Shown: one piece after another, positions 35,241-49,305 of the stretch
Layout: each line of letters begins with the position of its first letter
Numbering within the stretch: the stretch's first letter is position 1
Source of the DNA: Toxoplasma gondii ME49
Taxonomy: Eukaryota > Apicomplexa > Conoidasida > Eucoccidiorida > Sarcocystidae
Direction: 5' to 3'
Length of the DNA: 64,000 bases
Assembly: GCF_000006565.2 (NCBI RefSeq)
Contig: NC_031479.1
Location: 1 to 64,000 of the forward strand
The notes under the pieces: model-generated
The model's database searches: none
Seen by the model: only the letters and a program-made list of their open reading frames with translations
What the model was told of the DNA's origin: nothing
Made by a program: the position numbers and the translations under genes

Positions 35241-35839
35241 GCACGTCGGTTCCACACATTCCATCAGTTCACGCCACAAGTTACCGACCCTTCCCATCAG
35301 ACGCCATGACCTGCGTTGCCGGATCTCCGAGGAAATCTACCGCTAGCTCAATCGACGGACAGATGCTCGTGCGGCCATCGCTAATGCGTGAACTTTGCGC
35401 TCAGTAGATCTGAACCAACTTGACGGCCCCGATCAAAGACGAAGCCGCACAACTGCAGTGAAGAGTGCCTACTTCTGTTGGCTGATGAAACCCGTTGCAT
35501 CCCCTCACACGACTTGGGATGAAGGCGCTTCTCACGCAACTCGTCCGCAAGCCCAACAAAACTGAGTCACGACACTGTCACTCGCTGGACTCGCGTTCTC
35601 TCTTCAGCTCCCAGTACCTGTATACCTAACTGCTCAGCCTGAAAAGGAAATAACGACACGAAAACAAAAGCGGTCACATTGTCGACACACCGACTGCGTC
35701 TGAAACGATAGAACACTAGTCGAGAGCTGTTTGCGTGGGCGTGCCGCCTCCTCCGTCCCTCGACCCTTGTGTCTAGAAACGTGTTTCACTGTGCTGCAAA
35801 ACATATGACATCGATGCAGATACCGACTGACAGGCACAC

Positions 35840-35996
35840 ACCATTCAACCACACGTGGTCGTGGCTCCTCGCATCGCACAAGGTCCTTCGCAAAACCCAT
35901 CGAGGCGAGACGGTACAGCAAATTCCGTTGTTGTACCGAAGAGCCCATCTAGCCTTCCTTAGCGCCATGCCACTGCCTGTCTCGTCAGGATGGACG
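35840..35996. repeat. Local duplication spaced ~757 bp, copy 2
   Basis: Second copy of the segment at 35081-35240. The minus-strand frame at 35634-35948 and the plus frame at 35769-36068 read across it and are considered repeat by-products. Confidence 0.9.
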
Positions 35997-36794
35997 CATC
36001 CGTTCGACAGCCTCCAACAAGTGACTCCACATCATAGATGGTGCACACAAGCAGGAATACTCATATGAATTGCAGCAGAATTCAAGGGAAGCGACTACGA
36101 TTCCTGTCCCTGTACAGTTTTCCTTTTCCCTCGAGACGAGCTTCGTCCATAATCACTGTGTTAACTGCTAACGCGAAAATAACAAGAATGTTTCCGTTCA
36201 TGCACATACCCAAAAACGAGTATCATGCTGCACGTACCACACTGCCCCACAAGTGACGCGCCGCCACGGCCGATACAGAAGAGGTGAACGACGCACCAGC
36301 TAGTCCTGACGAGTGTTGGGCAAGAGACACTGGCCATGAGCGAATTCGGATACATTTGTAAGAACTATGTCATTTTCACAGTTCTACGAAGACGATGCCC
36401 TTTTCGTTGTCGTTTACGAACAAGCGTATTACGACTGCCCACGTTCGTGTGTTCAACTGAGATGGGTGATACAAGGCACTATGTGTAACGGCTGCCGACA
36501 GCCTCGATTAAAACTCCGGCATACTCGGATGACGGCCACGTACCACCATCCGCTCACGAAACACCCAAGAACTCCACAGAACAAAACTTCATGGATGAAC
36601 GCAATGCCGAAACATACCATCAAAAAACTGTCAACGTACTAGCCACCTCTAGCACCCATCTCCGACGCGTAACTACTAGCAGTGAAAAACATCCCCAGAA
36701 CTATGCATCAACGCTCTTCGACCTTGTTCGACATGATCGTCACTTAAAGAGCCATACGTCCAACGATAGAAAGGCCTCTTCATCACACAGCCGA

Positions 36795-37059
36795 ACTACT
36801 CGAGAAAGATCAAACTGCACGTGACATCTCGGTCCACACGGCCTTGCCTCCACGAGTAGGGATACAACGAACCAACGACGCATCATCCACAACACAAAGA
36901 GATCACAAAAAATGAATATCGGTCGAGGTTGCATTCAAACACTGCTGCGAGCTCAATTTGGCTCGTTGGATCTAAGGGGAGGACGTCCTTCTCGTCGCGT
37001 TCTCCGAACAAGCGTTCCACATGGTACGAGGGATTCCGGCAGTGAAATCCATTCGGACG
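36795..37059. repeat. 265-bp identical duplication, copy 2
   Basis: Second copy of 33592-33856. Identity ends abruptly at 37059, after CATTCGGACG, beyond which only scattered similarity to the first site remains. Confidence 0.92.
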
Positions 37060-39188
37060 CGTGGCCGGCGACATCACTTATAGCACTGGTCCACTGTGTC
37101 TGTCAAACGCGGAGCTCAGCTGGTGTCGCACCCCGACGTTTCCGAATTCTAATTTCCCTTTGTAGAAAGCACCTCTGAAAGATCCACGAATACTGCATAC
37201 GTCCATCAGCTGATGACGGCCACCGTGGCCGACTCAAAAATGGGATGAAGGCGCTACTCAGCCACCTTATCCCTGTCACACCTGCTAAGAACACCTTTAA
37301 AACGCTGAGTAATGTCAGTGCCGAGACCTATCCACCTCGAGCATAAAACGACCTCTTACAGCCGTCCACGCATTCACATAAATTCCCATTTTCTGGTTTC
37401 ATACACGTCGTCCGCCACAGTTCCCAGGCAACGAAATGGTACGCCGACACTAACACCCAATTCGTCTCCACTTACAGTCGGAGGCTAAACACGAAATAAA
37501 AAGAGCAACGAGTGGCGCCCCCAGTCGAACAATCCCGCTGCATCTGAAACACTATGACAACAAACGCCGCTCCCGCATACTGGCGACGAAGTACTGCCTC
37601 GTTCCACCATCGCTCCGTACCACCTGTGACGTATGTCAGCGCTACACGTACCACCTGGCGTTGACGGAGACGCCCGAGGTCGTGGCCACGCACCATCAAA
37701 TGCCACACACGTGGCGCTGTTAATGGTGGCGTGGTATCTGCCTCAAAAAAGACATCGAGTGCATATGACATTCCCACAACACCGCAATCATATACTCACT
37801 CCCGCGTATCTCCGCGTCACAGGACCGTACCTAAGTGTCCGCCCACCGGCAAGACACCCAGAGAAGCACTTGTACGAACAACCCCTCCTTTGGAGAATGT
37901 GCAGCATACTGTGCCTTCCGCCCACTAGCAAAATATAGAGGCCATGCTGCAGAGGAGACACAATGCCTGTGCGCTTCTGACAATTCCTAAAGGATGATGT
38001 ACAATAGAAGTGCAGCAACATGACTAGCCATTTCCGACATGCTGGAAGCGATACACGTCATCAGCCAACCCGCCACGGCTAGGATACGGGTAAGTTCGAG
38101 GATGTACAAGGTCTGCTAAAAAGGAACATAGAGGCCCAAGCTGATAACCACTAGACGAATGGCAACAGGGGAGCCACCAACACAATATAATGCGTAACGA
38201 GGTTCCTGCCTAGGATAAGCACGAAACATGCTTCTCATCCGTAGAGCCGCAGTGTCTACTGCCAGACCGGCGATGGCGGAAAAGGTCTCCCTCCTCACAT
38301 GTACACAATGCCACCTGTCAACCTGCACGTGCCAACCTGCCCCGTGCGTGACGAGCCGGGACGACCGAATACGCAACGAATGGGAAAAACCCACAAGGAC
38401 AACAAGGAGGTTGAGCAGGAGATCGTCCTCATGAGCTACTCCGATACAGTCGTAAGGGCCACTCAATGGTCGCAGTTCTGCGAAGACGACGATCTTCTCG
38501 TTGCTGTCTGCGAACACGTGTATACGACATTGCAAATGAGAGACCCCGACTCAGTCGGGCATTATGAAACACATGTGGGGGCTGTCGACACCTCCAATCA
38601 CACACTAAACGTAATCTTTGATATTGGACACAGCATACTTGCAGATTCGGAACCCCTCTTGTTGAGCAGCATCAGTGACGCCAACACCACCAGAACGTAC
38701 CTCAATACGCTGCCAAAAATCGCCACCACCATATACAGGCTACGGAACAAAGACGGTGACGATGCTACTCCTTCAAGGCCATATCAACTTCGGAACTTAT
38801 ATCTTGAATTTATTCGAGTACAACATAAGACAAATACTGCTACTCGCTGCCTACAAACAGGCGTGCTTCTTCCCGTGGCACGACAACAATGGGCGTAAGA
38901 CTGGTGGTGCTTCATTTTGGAGATCGCCCGTGGAACATTGCCGGAGTGTCTCCTACTGCCGACGAGTGACGAAACCCGTGCTACCAACATAGACGACTTG
39001 CCATTAGCGATTATATGAAACAGCCCCCCCGTGAATACACCGACATCAGCGCGTCTCTTTAGAAACACAAGTGCAAATCGCAGTATCTAGACATTTCTGC
39101 GAAAATGACGAAAGACCATCACTGATGGCCGCTGCCTACTAACAAGCATGCATCACCTCATACGGAAGCCTTTGCCAAGTAAATCCGC

Positions 39189-39511
39189 ACTCCCTCACCA
39201 TAAACTTCACAGCAGTAACCTGCATCAACGTCGCCTACTCTCGACGGCTGACGAGAGACGCGATGCCAAATCAGACGACTAGCGATGAACACAATGCAGA
39301 CGGAACCCCGCCCTTCCCCCGTGACCACAGCAGTACCAGAGCGCCCCTTCAGACACGTCAGTGAATACCACAACGTTCAGACCACTCTCAACAGATATCG
39401 AGCAAAAATGGCAGATGCTGACGACCAACCCTCATGGGATGTCCCATCTCACGGTATGCTTGCGGAGCCCCACCATGTACTCAAAATATCACCTCTAGAA
39501 CCAGCGCGAAA
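39189..39511. repeat. Array-flanking cassette, left copy
   Basis: Closely similar to 49562-49884 (offset 10373 bp) and, for its first part, to 51652-51820. It runs directly into satellite sequence at the same point (after CCAGCGCGAAAT) in both long copies. It contains an ATG frame starting MNTMQTEPRPSP (39285-39569) that also exists at 49658. The coding differences between the two are mostly amino-acid changing (four or more replacements against about two silent changes), so no protein-level selection is evident. Confidence 0.88.
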
Positions 39512-42500
39512 TCCCGTACTCCCTTCGGCTGGCGAAACCCACGACGCCGACCCACACAACATGCGGTAAACGTGTTGTTCATACTAGGCGTCCACAGCCA
39601 CAGAAACGTCCGACCACGCCTTCCCATATATTGGCGCACTCCAGTGTATATAGACTGTCCTTCACAGCCAACGCGACGTAGGTGCTGCTAGTCTCTGACT
39701 GCTAAAAAAACAACGCCGGAGAATCTAGACACGTGGTGACCTCGCGAAGCAACTGTCGCCTCCATCCAAAAGCATCGCAATGCAGCCAGAAAAAAATTCC
39801 GTACTCCCGTTGGCTGGCGAAACCCACGACAACGACCGAGAAAACATGAGGAAAACGCGTTGTTCATACTAGGCGTCCACAGCCACAAAAATATTCGACC
39901 GCGCCTTCGCATATATTGGCGAACTCCACTGCATCTACACTGTCCTTCTAAGCCAACGCGACGTAGGTACTGCTAGTCTCTGACTGCTAAAAAAAAACAG
40001 TGCCTGAGCATCTAGTGACGCAGTGATCATCGGAAACAAATCGCGCTCCTCATCCCAAAGAATCGCAATGCAGACAGCAAGATATTCCGTACCGGCATTT
40101 CCTGCCAAAACCCAGGACGCCGACAGAGACAACATGCGGGGAACGCGTTGCTCATACCAGGCGTCTGCAGCCACAAAACATCCAGCCGCGCCATTGGATA
40201 TCCTGGTCCTCTCCACTGTGTCTGGACTGTCGCTGAAAGCCAACGCGACGTAGGTACTGCTAGACTCTGACTGCCAAAAAGGAAATAACGCCCGAGCGTC
40301 TAGTGACGGAATGACACTCGGAAACAAATCGCGCTCCTCATCCCAAAGAATCGCAATGCAGACAGCAAGATATTCCGTACCGGCATTTCCTGCCAAAACC
40401 CAGGACGCCGACAGAGACAACATGCGGTGAACGCGTTGCTCGTACAAGGCGTCGACAGACACAAAACATCCGACCGTGCCATCGGATATACTGGTCCTCT
40501 CCACTGTGTCTGGACTGTCGCTGAAAGCCAACGCGACGTAGGAACTGCTAGTCTCTGACTGCTAAAAAAAACAGTGCCTGAGCATCTAGTGACGCAGTGA
40601 TCCTCGGAAACAAATCGCGCTCCTCATCCCAAAGAATGGCAATGCAGTCGGAAAAAAGAGTACGTACCTCCGTTGGCTGGAGAAACCCACGACGCCGACC
40701 AAGACAACATGCGGTGAACGCGTTGCTCGTACAAGGCGTCGACAGACACAAAACATCCGACCGCGCCATTGGATATACTGGTCCTCTCCAATGTGTCTGG
40801 ACTGTCGCTGAAAGCCAACGCGACGTAGGTACTGCTAGACTCTGACTGCCAAAAAGGAAATAACGCCCGAGCATCTAGTGACGGAATGACACTCGGAAAC
40901 AAATCGCGCTCCTCATCCCAAAGAATCGCAATGCAGACAGCAAGATATTCCGTACCGGCATTTCCTGCCAAAACCCAGGACGCCGACAGAGACAACATGC
41001 GGGGAACGCGTTGCTCATACCAGGCGTCTGCAGCCACAAAACATCCAGCCGCGCCATTGGATATCCTGGTCCTCTCCACTGTGTCTGGACTGTCGCTGAA
41101 AGCCAACGCGACGTAGGTACTGCTAGTCTCTGACTGCTAAAAAAAACGGTGCCTGAGCATCTAGTGACGCAGTGATCCTCGGAAACAAATCGCGCTCCTC
41201 ATCCCAAAGAATGGCAATGCAGTCGGAAAAAAGAGTACGTACCTCCGTTGGCTGGAGAAACCCACGACGCCGACCAAGACAACACGCGCTGAACGCATTG
41301 CTCATACTAGGCGTCCACAGCCACAAAACATCCGACCGTGCCATCGGATATACTGGTCCTCTCCACTGTGTCTGGACTGTCGCTGAAAGCCAACGCGACG
41401 TAGGAACTGCTAGACTCTGACTGCCAAAAAAAATAACGCCCGAGCATCTAGTGACGGAATGACCCTCGGACACAAATCGCGCTCCACATCCCAAAGAATC
41501 GCAATGCAGTCGGAGAAAAAGTACGTACCTCCGTTGGCTGCCGAAACCCACGGCGGGGACCCAGTAAACGCGTTGCTCATAAAAGGCGTTCATAGCCACA
41601 AAAGCGTCCGACCGCGCCTTCGCATATATTGGCGAACTCCACTGCATATACACTGTCCCTTTAAGCCAACGCAGCGTAGGTACTGCTAGACTCTGACTGC
41701 CAAAAAAAATAACGCCCGAGCATCTAGTGACGGAATGACCCTCGGACACAAATCGCGCTCCACATCCCAAAGAATCGCAATGCAGTCGGAGAAAAAGTAC
41801 GTACCTCCGTTGGCTGCCGAAACCCACGACGCCGACCAAGACAACATGCGGTGAACGCGTTGCTCGTACCAGGCGTCGACAGACACAAAACATCCAACCG
41901 CGCCATTGGATATACTGGTCCTCTCCACTGTGTCTGGACTGTCGCTGAAAGCCAACGCGACGTAGGTACTGCTAGACGCGCCCGAGCATCTAGTGACGGA
42001 ATGACCCTCGGAAACAAATCGCGCTTCTCATCCCAATGAATCGCAATGCAGTCGGAGAAAAAGTACGTACCTCCGTTGGCTGGAGAAACCCACGACGAGG
42101 ACCATGACAACATGCGGTGAACGCGTTACTCATACAAGGCGTTCACAGCCACAAAACATCCAACCGCGCCATTGGATATACTGGTCCTCTCCAATGTGTC
42201 TGGACTGTCGCTGAAAGCCAACGCGACGTGGGTACTGCTAGTCTCTGACTGGTAAAATAATGAAGGCTGGAATATCGAGTGACGTGACGATCCTGGTAAA
42301 CAAATCGCCCTCCTCATCCCGAAGAATCGCAACGCAGGCCGCAAGATATTCCGTACCGGCATTGCCTGCCGAAACCCACGACGCCGACCGAGAAAACATG
42401 AGGAAAACGCGTTGTTCATACTAGGCGTCCACAGCCAGAAAAGCATCCGACCGCATCTTCGCATATATTGGCAAACTCCACTGCACCTACACTGTCCTTC

Positions 42501-45500
42501 AACGCCAACGCGATGTAGGTACTGCTAGTCTCTGACTGCTAAAAAAAACAACGACTGAGCATCTAGTGACGCAGTGACCCTCGGAAACAAATCGCGGCCC
42601 CCATCTAAATGAATCGACAATGCAGCCAGAAAAAGATTCCGTACTCCCGTCTGCTGCCGAAACCCACCGCGGGCACCGACACAACATGCGGTAAACGCGT
42701 CGTTCATACTAGGCGTTCACAGCCACAAAAGTATCCGACAGGGCCTCCGCTCATATTGGCGCACTCCACTGCATCTCGACTGTCCTTCACAGCCAACGCG
42801 ACGTAGATAGTGCTAGTCTCTGACTGGTAAAATAATGAAGGCTGGAATATCGAGTGACGTGACGATCCTGCTAAACAAATCGCGTCCCTCATCCCAAAGA
42901 ATCGCAACGCAGGCCGCAAGATATTCCGTACCGGCATTGCCTGCCAAAACCCGCGATGCCGACCGAGAAAACATGAGGAAAACGCGTTGTTCATACTAGG
43001 CGTCCACAGCCAGAAAAGCATCCGACCGCATCTTCGCATATATTGGCGAACTCCACTGCACCTACACTGTCCTTCAAAGCCAACGCGACGCAGGTACTGC
43101 TAGACTCTGACTGCCAAAAAGGAAATAACGCCCGAGCATCTAGTGACGGAATGACACTCGGGAACAAATCGCGCTCCTCATCCCAATAAATGGCAATGCA
43201 GGCAGCGAGATATTCCGTACCCGCATCGGCTGGCGAAGCCCACGACGCCGACAGAGATAACATGCGGTGAACGCGTTGCTCATACCAGGCGTCCACAGCC
43301 ACAAAACATCCAGCTGCGCCATTGGATATACTGGTGCTCTCCACTGCATCAAGACTATCGTTCGAAGCCAACGCGACGTAGGTACTGCTAGTCTGTGACC
43401 GCCAAAAAGAAGATAACACCCGAGCATCTGGTGACGCAATGATCCTGGGAAACAAACCTCGTCCCTCATCTCAAGGACTCGCAATGCAGACGCTAAGAAA
43501 CTCCGTACTCCCATTGGCTGGAGAAACCCACGACGCAGACCCAGAAAACAAGCGCTGAACGCGTTGCTTATACTAGGCGTCCACAGCCACAAAAACATCC
43601 GACCGCGCGATCGGATATACTGGTGCTCTCCACTGCATCTAGACTGTCCTTCGAAGCCAACGCGACGTAGGTACTGCTAGTCTCTGACTGCCAAAAAAAT
43701 AGTCACGCAGTCACCCTGGGGAACAAATCGCGCTCCTCATGCCAAAGAAACACAGTGCAGTCGGAAAGAAACTCCGTACCCGTATTGGCTGGCGAAACCC
43801 ACGACGCCGACAGAGACAACATGCGGTGAACGCGTTGGTCATACTAGGCGTCCACAGCCACAAAACATCCAGCTGCGCCATTGGATATACTGGTGCTCTC
43901 CACTGCATCAAGACTATCGTTCGAAGCCAACGCGACGTAGGTACTGCTAGTCTGTGACCGCCAAAAAGAAGATAACGCCCGAGCATCTGGTGACGCAATG
44001 ATCCTGGGAAACAAACCTCGTCCCTCATCTCAAGGACTCGCAATGCAGACGCTAAGAAACTCCGTACTCCCATTGGCTGGAGAAACCCACGACGCAGACC
44101 CAGAAAACAAGCGCTGAACGCGTTGCTTATACTAGGCGTCCACAGCCACAAAAACATCCGACCGCGCGATCGGATATACTGGTGCTCTCCACTGCATCTA
44201 GACTGTCCTTCGAAGCCAACGCGACGTAGGTACTGCTAGTCTCTGACTGCTAAAACAACAACTGAGCATCTAGTGACGCAGTGATTCTCGGAAACAAATC
44301 GCGCCCCCCATCCAAAAGCATCGAATTGCAGCCAGAAAGAAATTCCGTACTCCGGTTGGCTGCCGAAACCAAACGACGCCGACCCAGGCAACAAGCGCTG
44401 AACGCGTTGCTCAAACCAGGCGTCCACAGCCACAAAAACATCTGACCGCACCTTCCCATATAATGGCACGCTCCACTGCATCTAGACTATCGTTCGAAGC
44501 CGACGCGACGTAGGTACTGCTAGTCTGTGACCGCCAAAAAGAAGATAACACCCGAGCATCTAGTGACGCAATGATCCTGGGAAACAAACCTCGTCCCTCA
44601 TCTCAAGGACTCGCAATGCAGACGCTAAGGAACTCCGTACTCCCATTGGCTGGAGAAACCCACGACGCAGACCCAGAAAACATGCGGTAAAGGCGTTGCT
44701 CGTACAAGGCGTCCACAGCCACAAAAACATCCGACCGCGCCATCGGATATACTGGTGCTCTCCACTGCATCTAGGCTGTCCTTCGAAGCCAACGCGACGT
44801 AGGTACTGCTAGTCTCTGACTGCTAAAAAAACCAACGCCGGAGAATCTAGAGACGCGATCACCTCGCGAAGCGACTCTCGCCCCCCATCGAAAAGCATCG
44901 CAATGCAGTCGGGAAGAAACTCCATACTCCCGTTCGCTGCCGAAACCCACGACGCCAACCGAGACCACACGCGGTGAACGCGTTGCTCATTCTAGGCGTC
45001 AACAGCACCAAAAACATCCGAGAGCGTCATCGGATATACTGGTGCTCTCCAGTGCATCTAGACTGTCCTTCAAAGCCGACGCGACGTAGGTACTGCTCGT
45101 CTGTGACCGCCAAAAAGAAGATAACGCCCGAGCATCTAGTGACGCAATGATCCTGGGAAACAAACCCCGTCCCCCATCCCACAGAATCGCAGTGCGGTCG
45201 GAAAGAAACTCCGTACCCGCATTGGCTGGAGAAACCAACGAAGCCGACCCAGGCAACACGCGGTAAACGCGTTGGTCATACTAGGCGTCCACAGCCACAA
45301 AACATCCAGCCGCGCCATTGGATATACTGGTGCTCTCCACTGCATCAAGACTATCGTTCGAAGCCAACGCGACGTAGGTACTGCTAGTCTGTGACCGCCA
45401 AAAAGAAGATAACGCCCGAGCATCTGGTGACGCAATGATCCTGGGAAACAAACCTCGTCCCTCATCTCAAGGACTCGCAATGCAGACGCTAAGAAGCTCC

Positions 45501-48500
45501 GTACTCCCATTGGCTGGCGAAACCCACGACGCAGACCCAGAAAACAAGCGCTGAACGCGTTGCTCATACTAGGCGTCCACAGCCACAAAAACATCCGACC
45601 GCGCCATCGGATATACTGGTGCTCTCCACTGCATCTAGGCTGTCCTTCGAAGCGAACGCGACGTAGGTACTGCTAGTCTCTGACTGCTAAAACAACAACG
45701 CCGGAGAATCTAGAGACGCGCTGACCTCGCGAAGGAACTGTCGTCCCCCATCCAAAAGCATCGAATTGCAGCCAGAAAGAAATTCCGTACTCCGGTTGGC
45801 TGCCGAAACCAAACGACGCCGACCCAGGCAACAAGCGCTGAACGCGTTGCTCAAACCAGGCGTCCACAGCCACAAAAACATCTGACCGCACCTTCCCATA
45901 TAATGGCACGCTCCACTGCATCTAGACTATCGTTCGAAGCCGACGCGACGTAGGTACTGCTAGTCTGTGACCGCCAAAAAGAAGATAACACCCGAGCATC
46001 TAGTGACGCAATGATCCTGGGAAACAAACCTCGTCCCTCATCTCAAGGACTCGCAATGCAGAAGCTAAGAAACTCCGTACTCCCATTGGCTGGAGAAACC
46101 CACGACGCAGACCCAGAAAACATGCGCTGAACGCGTTGCTCATACTAGGCGTCCACAGCCACAAAAACATCCGACCGCGCCATCGGATATACTGGTGCTC
46201 TCCACTGCATCTAGGCTGTCCTTCGAAGCCAACGCGACGTAGGTACTGCTAGTCTCTGACTGCTAAAAAAACCAACGCCGGAGAATCTAGAGACGCGATC
46301 ACCTCGCGAAGCGACTCTCGCCCCCCATCGAAAAGCATCGCAATGCAGTCGGGAAGAAACTCCATACTCCCGTTCGCTGCCAAAACCCACGACGCCAACT
46401 GAGACCACACGCGGTGAACGCGTTGCTCATTCTAGGCGTCAACAGCACCAAAAACATTCGAGAGCGTCATCGGATATACTGGTGCTCTCCAGTGCATCTA
46501 GACTGTCCTTCAAAGCCGACACGACGTAGGTACTGCTCGTCTGTGACCGCCAAAAAGAAGATAACGCCCGAGCATCTAGTGACGCAATGATCCTGGGAAA
46601 CAAACCCCGTCCCCCATCCCACAGAATCGCAGTGCGGTCGGAAAGAAACTCCGTACCCGCATTGGCTGGAGAAACCAAACGACGCAGACCCAGAAAACAT
46701 GCGGTAAAGGCGTTGCTCATACTAGGCGTCAACAGCCACAAAACATCGAGCCGCGCCATTGGATATAGTGGCCCTCTCCACTGTGTCTGCACTGTCGCTG
46801 AAAGCCAACGCGACGTAGGTACTGCTAGTCTCTGACTGCTAAAACAACAACGCCGGAGAATCAAGAGACGCGCTGACCTCGCGAAGGAACTGTCGTCCCC
46901 CATCCAAAAGCATCGAATTGCAGCCAGAAAGAAATTCCGTACTCCGGTTGGCTGCCGAAACCCACGACGCCGACCCAGGCAACAGGCGCTGAACGCGTTG
47001 CTCATAGTAGGCGTCAACAGCCACAAAAACATCCATCCGACCCATCGGATATACTGGTCCTCTTCACTGTGTCTGGACTGTCCTTCGAAGCCAACGCGAC
47101 GTAGGTACTGCTAGTCTGTGACCACCAAAAAGAAGATAACACCCGAGCATCTGGTGACGCAATGATCCTGGGAAACAAACCTCGTCCCTCATCTCAAGGA
47201 CTCGCAATGCAGACGCTAAGAAACTCCGTACTCCCATTGGCTGGAGAAACCCACGACACAGACCCAGAAAACATGCGGTAAAGGCGTTGCTCAAACCAGG
47301 CGTCCACAGCCACAAAAACATCTGACCGCACCTTCCCATATAATGGCACGCTCCACTGCATCTAGACTGTCCTTCAAAGCGAACGCGACGTAGGTACTGC
47401 TAGTCTCTGACTGCTAAAACAACAACGCCGGAGAATCTAGAGACGCGCTGACCTCGCGAAGCAACTGTCGTCCCCCATCCAAAAGCATCGAATTGCAGCC
47501 AGAAAGAAATTCCGTACTCCGGTTGGCTGCCGAAACCAAACGACGCCGACCCAGGCAACAAGCGCTGAACGCGTTGCTCAAACCAGGCGTCCACAGCCAC
47601 AAAAACATCTGACCGCACCTTCCCATATAATGGCACGCTCCACTGCATCTAGACTGTCCTTCAAAGCGAACGCGACGTAGGTACTGCTAGTCTCTGACTG
47701 CTAAAACAACAACGCCGGAGAATCTAGAGACGCGCTGACCTCGCGAAGGAACTGTCGTCCCCCATCCAAAAGCATCGAATTGCAGCCAGAAAGAAATTCC
47801 GTACTCCGGTTGGCTGCCGAAACCAAACGACGCCGACCCAGGCAACAAGCGCTGAACGCGTTGCTCAAACCAGGCGTCCACAGCCACAAAAACATCTGAC
47901 CGCACCTTCCCATATAATGGCACGCTCCACTGCATCTAGACTATCGTTCGAAGCCGACGCGACGTAGGTACTGCTAGTCTGTGACCGCCAAAAAGAAGAT
48001 AACACCCGAGCATCTAGTGACGCAATGATCCTGGGAAACAAACCTCGTCCCTCATCTCAAGGACTCGCAATGCAGACGCTAAGAAACTCCGTACTCCCAT
48101 TGGCTGGAGAAACCCACGACGCAGACCCAGAAAACATGCGGTAAAGGCGTTGCTCGTACAAGGCGTCCACAGCCACAAAAACATCCAGCCGCGCCATTGG
48201 ATATACTGGCATTCTTCACTGCATCTAAACTGTCGTTCGAAGTCAACGCGACGTAGGTACTGCTAGTCTCTGACTGCTAAAAAAACCAACGCCAGAGCAT
48301 CCAGAGACGCGATCACCTCGCGAAGCGACTCTCGCCCCCCATCGAAAAGCATCGCAATGCAGTCGGGAAGAAACTCCATACTCCCGTTCGCTGCCAAAAC
48401 CCACGACGCCAACTGAGACCACACGCGGTGAACGCGTTGCTCATTCTAGGCGTCAACAGCACCAAAAACATTCGAGAGCGTCATCGGATATACTGGTGCT

Positions 48501-49305
48501 CTCCAGTGCATCTAGACTGTCCTTCAAAGCCGACGCGACGTAGGTACTGCTAGTCTCTGACAGCTAAAAAAAACAACGCCCGAGCATCTAGTGACGCAAT
48601 GATCCTGGGAAAAAAACCCCGCCACCCATCCCAAAGAATCGCAGTGCGGTCGGAAAGAAACTCCGTACCCGCATTGGCTGGCAAAACCCAACGACGCCGA
48701 CCGAGACAACATGCGGTGAACGCGTTGCTCATACTAGGCATCCACAGCCACAGAAACGTCCGACCGCGCCTTCGCATATAGTGGCGCTCTCTACTGTATA
48801 TAGGCTGTGGATCAAAGCCAATGGGACGTAGGTACTGCTAGTCTCTGACAACTAAGAAGAACCACGCCCGAGCATCTGGTGACGCAATAATCCTCTGAAA
48901 CAAATCGCGCCCCCCATCCAAAAGAATCAAAAATGCAGCCAGAAAAGAATTCCGTACTCCGGTTGGCTGGCGAAACCCACGACGCCGACCGAGACAACAT
49001 GCGGTGAACACGTTGCTCATACGAGGCGTCCACAGCCACAAAAAAGTCCGACATCGCCTTCGTACATATTGGCGAACCCCACTGCATCTAGACTGTCCTT
49101 CAGAGCGAACGCGACGTACGTAGTGCTAGTGTCAGACTGCTAAAATAAACAAAGCCGGAAAATCTAGTGACACGGTGACCTCGCGAAGCAACTGTCGTCC
49201 CCCATCCCAAAGAATCGCAATGCAGTCGGAAAGAAACTCCTTACTTCCGTTGGCTGCCGAAACCCACGACGCCGACCCACACAACATGCGGTAAACGCGT
49301 TGCTG
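39512..49305. repeat. Satellite array, ~287-bp monomers, block 1
   Basis: About 34 head-to-tail monomers. The landmark GCGACGTAGGTACTGCTAG recurs near 39671, 39958, 40247, 40535, 40823, 41112 and so on at 285-290 bp steps to about 49114. At least two subtypes alternate: one with GCCAAAAAGAAGATAAC and CTGGGAAACAAACC, the other with AACAACAACGCCGGAGAATC and TCGCGAAG. Five-monomer higher-order units (about 1440 bp) are visible at 44478 and 45918. One monomer is shortened near 41970-42000. Long minus-strand open frames (up to 256 codons, 41893-41123) run through several monomers. All monomers have the same orientation. Confidence 0.96.
48543..49206. repeat. 664-bp near-identical duplication inside the array, copy 1
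   Basis: Matches 50055-50718 (offset 1512 bp) with only a few substitutions over more than two monomers, far closer than neighbouring monomers are to each other. Indicates a recent block duplication. Confidence 0.9.

Larger units (their letters stand above)
33401..39188. repeat. Diverged long-repeat mosaic with ~3.2-kb higher-order period
   Basis: Segments from 33.5-35.0 kb recur about 3.2 kb to the right: 33592 with 36795 (identical patch), 34860-34975 with 38090-38200 (sharing ACAAGGTCTGC and CCAACACAATAT blocks). Finer repeats also occur: the TTCTACGAAGACGA block at 36380 returns at 38472 and again near 39090. Copies outside the identical patch are strongly diverged. Plus and minus open frames inside this block (up to 199 codons, 38299-38898) sit on repeat sequence, begin mostly at GTG or TTG, and are not called as genes. 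Confidence 0.75.

Noticed and set aside
41123..41893. 256-codon minus-strand frame as a gene
   Set aside because: It runs through about 2.7 satellite monomers, changes register with monomer indels, and is not maintained elsewhere in the array.
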